Assembly: GCF_042677145.1 (NCBI RefSeq)
Contig: NZ_JBHTIT010000001.1
Span: forward strand, 186,001-250,000
DNA length: 64,000 nt
Origin: Perlucidibaca wandonensis
Lineage (GTDB): Bacteria; Pseudomonadota; Gammaproteobacteria; Pseudomonadales; Moraxellaceae
Direction of reading: 5' to 3'
Translations under genes and position numbers: made by a program
Shown here: piece by piece, positions 59,258-64,000 of the stretch
How the letters are laid out: each line of letters starts with the position of its first letter
Numbering within the stretch: the stretch's first letter is position 1
The notes under the pieces: generated by a model
Database searches by the model: none
The model's input: only the letters and a program-made list of their open reading frames with translations
What the model was told of the DNA's origin: nothing

Positions 59258-59380
59258 GGCGGTATTCCTCGCAGCGTTAAAATTCAAAGGCCTGAAAGAT
59301 GCCCGTTCAGCAACAATGCCTTGCTGCACTTTTAGGAAGAAGGGTAAGGTAAGCCTTTAATCGGTCATTTGAGGCCATTG

Positions 59381-60418
59381 ATGACGATAGCGCGCCATAC
59401 CGCAGAGGCCACGCTTTCTGGGCAATACCTGATGCAGCTGCTGGTGGCGTTGCAAGCCTTGGGCTTGTCTAGCGATGCTGTACTGGCGGGCACGCCGATT
59501 CAGTTAGAAAGTTTGAATGCCGATCAGCATCTGCCGTGGTCTCAGTGTTTGCAGCTTATGCGCAATGCTCAATCACTGGCGCCAAGCCCTATGCTGGCGA
59601 TCGATCTGGGACGCTTACTGAATCTGCGCAACCATGGTTTTTTGGGCTATGCCGTGCTGTCGTCGCGCACCATTGGTGGCGCTATTGATTTATCGATACG
59701 CTATTTTCGAACGCGCACCAGCTTGTTTTCCCTGCGCTTATTTCGCGAGGGCGATGATGCCGTGGTGCAGCTCGACGAAGCTGTGCCTCTGGGCGAATTG
59801 CAGCCATTTTTCATCGAAGCCTTGATGACGTTAATGCTGGTGTGTGGTGAGCAAGTTACTGGCCGCACCTTTATGGGTGAGTTGAGGTTGAGTGTGTCAG
59901 CGGCTAAGCATCATTCACAGTGGCGCGAAGTGCAGGGCTCGCGCATCAGCTATGACAATGCCTTTAACCAAATTCGTTTTCCGCGCAAAGGCTTGCAGAT
60001 GCCGCTAGCGCAGGCCGATCCGCAATTACTGGCCATGGCTACCGCGCAATGTGAGCAAGAGTTGCATCGCTTACGTGATCATGGCGGTTTGCTGCCGAGC
60101 GTGAAAATGTGGCTGCGTGAGCATTTGCCGAGCAATCCTAGCTTAGATCAAGCGGCGGCAGCGCAAGCGATGTCAGCGCGCACTTTGCGCCGGCGTTTGA
60201 GTGATCTTGGCACTAGCTATCAGCTGATGATGGAGCAAATGCGCCGTGGCCGTGCAGTGGAATTATTGCTGCATAGCGATAGCACGGTGGATGCGATTGC
60301 GCAGGCGCTAGGTTATGGTGATCCATCAAATTTTGGCCGTGCCTTTCGGCGTTGGACTGGGGTGTCGCCGCGTCTCTATCGAGAGCAATCACGAGAACAA
60401 ACGCGAGAGCCGCGGTAA
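59381..60418 (+). CDS. AraC family regulator, divergent from PF10118 paralogue 3
   Basis: 345 residues from the ATG at 59381, with GAGG upstream; a TTG at 59369 adds four residues. N-terminal arabinose-binding-type sensor, then the AraC helix-turn-helix pair: DQAAAAQAMSARTLRRRL and VDAIAQALGYGDPSNFGRAF. It probably controls the divergent hydrolase. Inducer unknown. The C-terminal tail ends in a repeated EQSREQTREPR run. Confidence 0.88.
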   Translation: MTIARHTAEATLSGQYLMQLLVALQALGLSSDAVLAGTPIQLESLNADQHLPWSQCLQLMRNAQSLAPSPMLAIDLGRLLNLRNHGFLGYAVLSSRTIGGAIDLSIRYFRTRTSLFSLRLFREGDDAVVQLDEAVPLGELQPFFIEALMTLMLVCGEQVTGRTFMGELRLSVSAAKHHSQWREVQGSRISYDNAFNQIRFPRKGLQMPLAQADPQLLAMATAQCEQELHRLRDHGGLLPSVKMWLREHLPSNPSLDQAAAAQAMSARTLRRRLSDLGTSYQLMMEQMRRGRAVELLLHSDSTVDAIAQALGYGDPSNFGRAFRRWTGVSPRLYREQSREQTREPR

Positions 60419-60441
60419 AAGCATTTAGTGGAGATTTCTTG

Positions 60442-61023
60442 ATGAGTAGTGCAGGTACCGTCATATTTTTGCATGGTTTAGAGTCTGGCCCTGACGGCTT
60501 AAAAATCCAGAAAATGCGCGCCACGGCAGAGGCTATGGGCTGGCAAACGATGGCGCCAGATGGCCGCTTTAGCCGCGATCCAGTGCAGCGTGGCGAAGCG
60601 GTTTTGGCGCAATGGCCGTGGCAGGCCAATCGTGTATATTTGGTGGGCTCGAGCTTGGGTGGATATGTTGCGGCATGGGTCGCTGCACGCTTGGCTAAAG
60701 AAATTTACACTAAGCCTACGAATCAAGCTCAGTCTGTGAGCCAAAAGCCCGCTAGTGTGAATGGCATGCTATTGCTCTGCCCAGCATTTGATTTGCCTGG
60801 TTATCCCTTGGATAGACCCGAGCAAGCATTGCCCGGCGAGCTGATTCAACTTATTCATGGCCGCGCCGATACGGTAGTGCCACTGAGTCATTCGCAGCGT
60901 GCGGCTCAAGCATGGGGCGCTGACTTGGCAGAAGTAGAAGATGATCATAGTTTGCACAATAGCATCGCATTTATTTGCGAAGTCTTGGCGCAACGTTTAG
61001 CGTGTGCAGCTAGCATCGTATAA
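60442..61023 (+). CDS. YqiA/YcfP-like alpha/beta fold esterase
   Basis: 193 residues from the ATG at 60442, with GGAGA upstream; the frame is open much further upstream inside the AraC gene. The N-terminal VIFLHGLESGPDGLK and nucleophile elbow LVGSSLGGYVAAW are typical of the YqiA/UPF0227 group of small esterases. The catalytic Asp is in HGRADTVVP and the His in DDHSLHN. Lies 23 bases after the AraC gene, probably read with it. Confidence 0.85.
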   Translation: MSSAGTVIFLHGLESGPDGLKIQKMRATAEAMGWQTMAPDGRFSRDPVQRGEAVLAQWPWQANRVYLVGSSLGGYVAAWVAARLAKEIYTKPTNQAQSVSQKPASVNGMLLLCPAFDLPGYPLDRPEQALPGELIQLIHGRADTVVPLSHSQRAAQAWGADLAEVEDDHSLHNSIAFICEVLAQRLACAASIV

Positions 61024-61066
61024 GCACCGTTTAGTGCGCTTTTTAAGGCGTGATGAGGAGAATAAA

Positions 61067-61363
61067 ATGAAAGCAGTACTTTTCGCTCTGGCCCTGTCGG
61101 CGTTTGCCGCTCCCGCTTTGGCCGCACAATACGTAGCCTCTGGTGATTGGGCGCCAACCCGCAAAGCAGCTTGTGATCAGGCCACTGCGTTAGCGTCTGC
61201 TCGCGCCGATGCGCCAGTGACAAATAGCAGCTGCCTTTGCGACAAAGGCGATAAGCAATTTAGCTGCTTGGCAACTGTCGATGTCGACGCGCCAGCAACC
61301 ATGATTGCTCAAGAGGGTGGTGCCACCTTAGTTAAACCGGCGTCAATTTCTAGCGCAAAATAG
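61067..61363 (+). CDS. Small secreted cysteine-containing protein
   Basis: 98 residues. A clear Sec signal peptide (KAVLFALALSAFAAPALA, likely cleavage at ALA/AQ) is followed by a short Ala/Asp-rich domain with four cysteines (one in KAACDQA, two in SSCLCDKG, one in FSCLA), suggesting two disulfides. No family recognised. The ATG at 61067 follows GAGGAG. Lies between the YqiA-like gene and recC; function unknown. Confidence 0.7.
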   Translation: MKAVLFALALSAFAAPALAAQYVASGDWAPTRKAACDQATALASARADAPVTNSSCLCDKGDKQFSCLATVDVDAPATMIAQEGGATLVKPASISSAK

Positions 61364-61414
61364 TTCTGCTTGAAGCTGCCTTATAGCAGCCGCTCGTCAC
61401 ATAGGAAGTGATCC

Positions 61415-64000
61415 ATGAGTTCAGCTATCGCGCCCGGTTTTATGGTGCTGCACAGTCATCGCCTCGAAAACCTGCGCGATGTCGTGTTGGCTTGGGTTCG
61501 TGCCTATCCTATTGGCCCGATGGCGCAAGAGCGCGTGCTGGTGCAAAGCAATGGCATGGCGCAATGGCTGAAGGCGGCGATGGCCGCCGAGCCCGATGCT
61601 GATGTGCCAGGCCTAGGTATTTGTGCTGGTGTGCAAGCCGACTTTGCCGCGCGATTTTTCTGGCAAATGTATCGTGTGGTGCTAGGTGCTGATGCTGTGC
61701 CCAAACATTCGCCATTCGATAAATCATCGCTGCGTTGGCGGCTGTTGCGCCTGCTGCCTGAGCTCGTTGAGCGCGAATATTTCGAGCCGCTAAAACGCTA
61801 TTTGCACGATGATAGTGATGGCCAAAAGCGCTGGCAGCTCGCCTGCCAATTGGCCGATTTATACGATCAGTATCAAGTCTATCGCGGCGACTGGCTGATG
61901 GATTGGCGTGCTGGCCACGATCAACTTCGTCTACGCGCCGAGTCGCCACACGATGCCCGTGAACTCGCCGAGCATCAGCGCTGGCAAGCCGAACTCTGGC
62001 GCTTACTCAATGATGAAATGAGCTTGGCTGATGATGGCCATCGCGCCGCCGTGCATGAGCGATTTATTCAGGCGCTCGCCGGCGATGCGCGCCCAGTCGG
62101 TCTGCCCGAGCGCATTATTGTGTGGGGTTTCTCAACGCTGCCAACGCACTACTTGGATGCCCTCGCGGCTTTAGCGCGGCATTGCCAAGTGGTGCTCACC
62201 GTGCTCAATCCTTGCCAGTATTATTGGGCCGACTTGCTTAAACCGTCGACACGCGGGCGTCATGCGCGCAAAGCCAGCTTGCCGCTTGAGCTAGCAACGC
62301 ATGAAGTCGCGCAGCACGCCAACCCCTTGCTACTGGCGTGGGGGCAACAGGGCCGCGACTATGTTGGCCTGCTTGAGCAGTTTGATCAGCCCGAAAACTA
62401 CCGACCTCTAGTGGCAGCGATTGGCCAGCGCATCGATATTTTTGATGAGACGCCGGCGGACACGTTGCTCACGCAAATTCAACAGCAGGTGTTGAATTTA
62501 ACACCGCTGCCTGAGGCACCGGAGCAGCGCTTAGCATTAGTGCCGAATGACGCATCACTGTGCTTTCAAACTGCGCATAGCCGCCTGCGCGAAGTCGAGG
62601 CGTTGAAAGACTACTTGTTAGATTTGCTCGACACGCATCGCCATGACCCTGTGCCATTACGGCCACAAGACATTGCCGTGATGGTGCCCGATATTCGCGA
62701 TTATGCGGCGCTGATTGAGGCCACGTTTAGCACGTCGGCGAGCTCAACTACTGCACCGTCATCTGAGCGGCAATCGCCAAACTTGCCTTACGCCTTGCTC
62801 GATCGCCCAAGCAGTAGTACCGAACCCATGCTCACCGCTTTAGCGTGGTTGATGCGCTTGCCGGAATCGCGTTGCACGGCGACTGAAATTTGGGACTTGC
62901 TCGATGTGCCTGCGGTGCGTCGCCGCTTTGCTTTAAAGGCCAATGACATTGCTGAATTGCGTGATGATTTTGATCGCGCTGGCGCTCGTTGGGGCCTCGA
63001 TAGCCGTCATCGCGAAACCTGGGGCGTACCGGCAAACTTAGCGCAAAATACGTGGCAGTTTGCCCTCGATCGCTTGCTCCTAGGCTTTGCCAGTGGCGAG
63101 CAGACCGGTCAGCCACAAGCCTTCGATTCACTCATGCCTAGTGGCCGTCGTGGTGCCACTGAAGCTCAGCGTTTAGGCCCGATGGCGCGATTGCTCACCC
63201 AGCTCAGCTCATGGTCTGAAGCGCTCTTGGTAGCACGTCACGGCAGCAACTGGGTCGTACTTTGCCAGCAGTTATTGGCCGATTTTTTTGACTGCCAAGA
63301 CGATGGTGAAAAGCTGCTGATGCAACGTGTGCAAAATGCGCTAGAGGCATGGCAGCAGGAGATGCAAATCAGCTCGGTCGATGGCTTTGAGCTGCCTTTG
63401 GCGCTACCGCTAGCCGTCGTGCGCGAAGCTTGGTTGGCTCGCCTCGATGAGGCCAGCATGAGCCAACGCTTCCTCACCGGCAATGTCCATGTCGCCACCT
63501 TGATGCCGATGCGCGCGATCCCATTTCGCGTGGTCTGTTTACTTGGCTTAAATGACAATGAGTTTCCACGCCGCCATGCGCCGAATGATTTCGATTTACT
63601 GCATGCGCCGAAGCTGTCACGGCCTGGCGATCGCTCCCGCAGTGCCGATGATCGCTATCTATTTCTCGAGGCCATATTGTCGGCACGCAGCCATGTTTTG
63701 ATTAGCTGGGTCGGTCGTAATGCACGCTCAAATGCCGATAAACCCTCATCACTTTTAGTCGCGCAACTGCGTGATTACCTCTATCGTGGCTGGCAATTTA
63801 GCGATGCATCGCTGTCGGCTATTACCACCGAGCATGCTTTGCAGCCATTTAGCCCGCGCTACTTTCAAGGTCAGCAGGCAGCGAGCTTTGCCGCGATGTG
63901 GCGTGCCGCCAACGACTATTTAGCGCCTAGCGAACAGCAGCCCATTGCCATCGCTGCCGATGAGCTTGGCGCGCGTTTGCCATTGAGCGAGTTGATGTAT
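61415..64000 (+). CDS. recC: Exodeoxyribonuclease V gamma subunit RecC (partial)
   Basis: The gene runs off the end of the window; 862 codons are visible without a stop. The N-terminal FMVLHSHRLENLR and VQSNGMAQWLK match the RecC start. Later RecC-like blocks include IIVWGFSTLPTHYL, FQTAHSRLREVEALKDYL (in pieces), and VCLLGLNDNEFPRR, the last typical of inactive helicase motif regions in RecC. RecC recognises Chi and splits the strands in RecBCD. ATG at 61415 with AGGAAG upstream. recB and recD are expected beyond the window. Confidence 0.94.
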   Translation, partial: MSSAIAPGFMVLHSHRLENLRDVVLAWVRAYPIGPMAQERVLVQSNGMAQWLKAAMAAEPDADVPGLGICAGVQADFAARFFWQMYRVVLGADAVPKHSPFDKSSLRWRLLRLLPELVEREYFEPLKRYLHDDSDGQKRWQLACQLADLYDQYQVYRGDWLMDWRAGHDQLRLRAESPHDARELAEHQRWQAELWRLLNDEMSLADDGHRAAVHERFIQALAGDARPVGLPERIIVWGFSTLPTHYLDALAALARHCQVVLTVLNPCQYYWADLLKPSTRGRHARKASLPLELATHEVAQHANPLLLAWGQQGRDYVGLLEQFDQPENYRPLVAAIGQRIDIFDETPADTLLTQIQQQVLNLTPLPEAPEQRLALVPNDASLCFQTAHSRLREVEALKDYLLDLLDTHRHDPVPLRPQDIAVMVPDIRDYAALIEATFSTSASSTTAPSSERQSPNLPYALLDRPSSSTEPMLTALAWLMRLPESRCTATEIWDLLDVPAVRRRFALKANDIAELRDDFDRAGARWGLDSRHRETWGVPANLAQNTWQFALDRLLLGFASGEQTGQPQAFDSLMPSGRRGATEAQRLGPMARLLTQLSSWSEALLVARHGSNWVVLCQQLLADFFDCQDDGEKLLMQRVQNALEAWQQEMQISSVDGFELPLALPLAVVREAWLARLDEASMSQRFLTGNVHVATLMPMRAIPFRVVCLLGLNDNEFPRRHAPNDFDLLHAPKLSRPGDRSRSADDRYLFLEAILSARSHVLISWVGRNARSNADKPSSLLVAQLRDYLYRGWQFSDASLSAITTEHALQPFSPRYFQGQQAASFAAMWRAANDYLAPSEQQPIAIAADELGARLPLSELMY

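Noticed and set aside
60352..60441. Longer start for the YqiA-like gene inside the AraC gene
   Set aside because: The extra residues have no family support and the ATG at 60442 has its own ribosome site and the conserved N-terminus.
1..64000. CRISPR arrays, rRNA, tRNA, transposases, phage genes
   Set aside because: None was recognised on either strand. The only mobile-element-like structure seen is the cassette cluster at 32959-34472.

Overview
The window reads as ordinary chromosome of a gammaproteobacterium in the Pseudomonadales, most like the Moraxellaceae. This is inferred from gene content and order, not from a database search. Supporting blocks are pyrC-rnt beside argG, purM-purN with a DUF3108 gene, an AI-2E/PerM permease followed by hda, wrbA beside a DUF2069 protein and a YihY/BrkB protein, rsxB directly before nth, and repeated PF10118 hydrolases next to AraC-type regulators. 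Coding density is high and both strands are used about equally. No rRNA, tRNA, phage, transposase or CRISPR array was seen.

Layout. 1-5.3 kb: the tail of an acyl-CoA dehydrogenase plus mmsB (valine catabolism), small membrane proteins, a repeat-rich lipoprotein, a VOC protein and a class II aldolase. 5.3-13.6 kb: a lipoprotein, a divergent AraC/PF10118 pair, a HIT-TSUP operon, AraC-purU (overlapping), an MFS transporter and tusA. 13.6-26 kb: MATE/NUDIX, pdxB, a solute symporter, rnt-pyrC, a diguanylate cyclase, argG, a PhaC-like enzyme and an acyl-CoA ligase. 26-32.7 kb: rsxB-nth-DUF748 on the minus strand, then an amidase and an alpha/beta hydrolase. 32.9-34.5 kb: a small AT-richer insertion made of three integron-type gene cassettes with attC sites and no integrase. 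34.5-51.6 kb: a second PF10118 hydrolase, an HD protein, HMG-CoA reductase, metG, an amine oxidase, apbC, dcd, a large acyl-CoA dehydrogenase, DUF3108-purN-purM, perM-hda, wrbA and yihY. 51.7-64 kb: fumarase, rnk, a choice-of-anchor I lipoprotein, a DinB-AlkB fusion with an overlapping AlkA-type glycosylase, a third PF10118/AraC divergent pair, a YqiA-like hydrolase, a small secreted protein and the first part of recC.

The two most notable items are the integrase-less cassette cluster (CALIN type) at about 32,959-34,472 and the single-reading-frame fusion of a Y-family polymerase to a complete AlkB dioxygenase at 55.7-57.6 kb. The fusion overlaps an AlkA-type glycosylase, so three alkylation-damage activities (bypass, direct reversal, base excision) sit in one transcription unit. 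The fusion has no ATG, GTG or TTG upstream of its first catalytic aspartate. Three PF10118 paralogues, two of them divergent from AraC regulators, together with acyl-CoA dehydrogenases, an acyl-CoA ligase and a PhaC-like enzyme, suggest a lipid- or hydrocarbon-using lifestyle.
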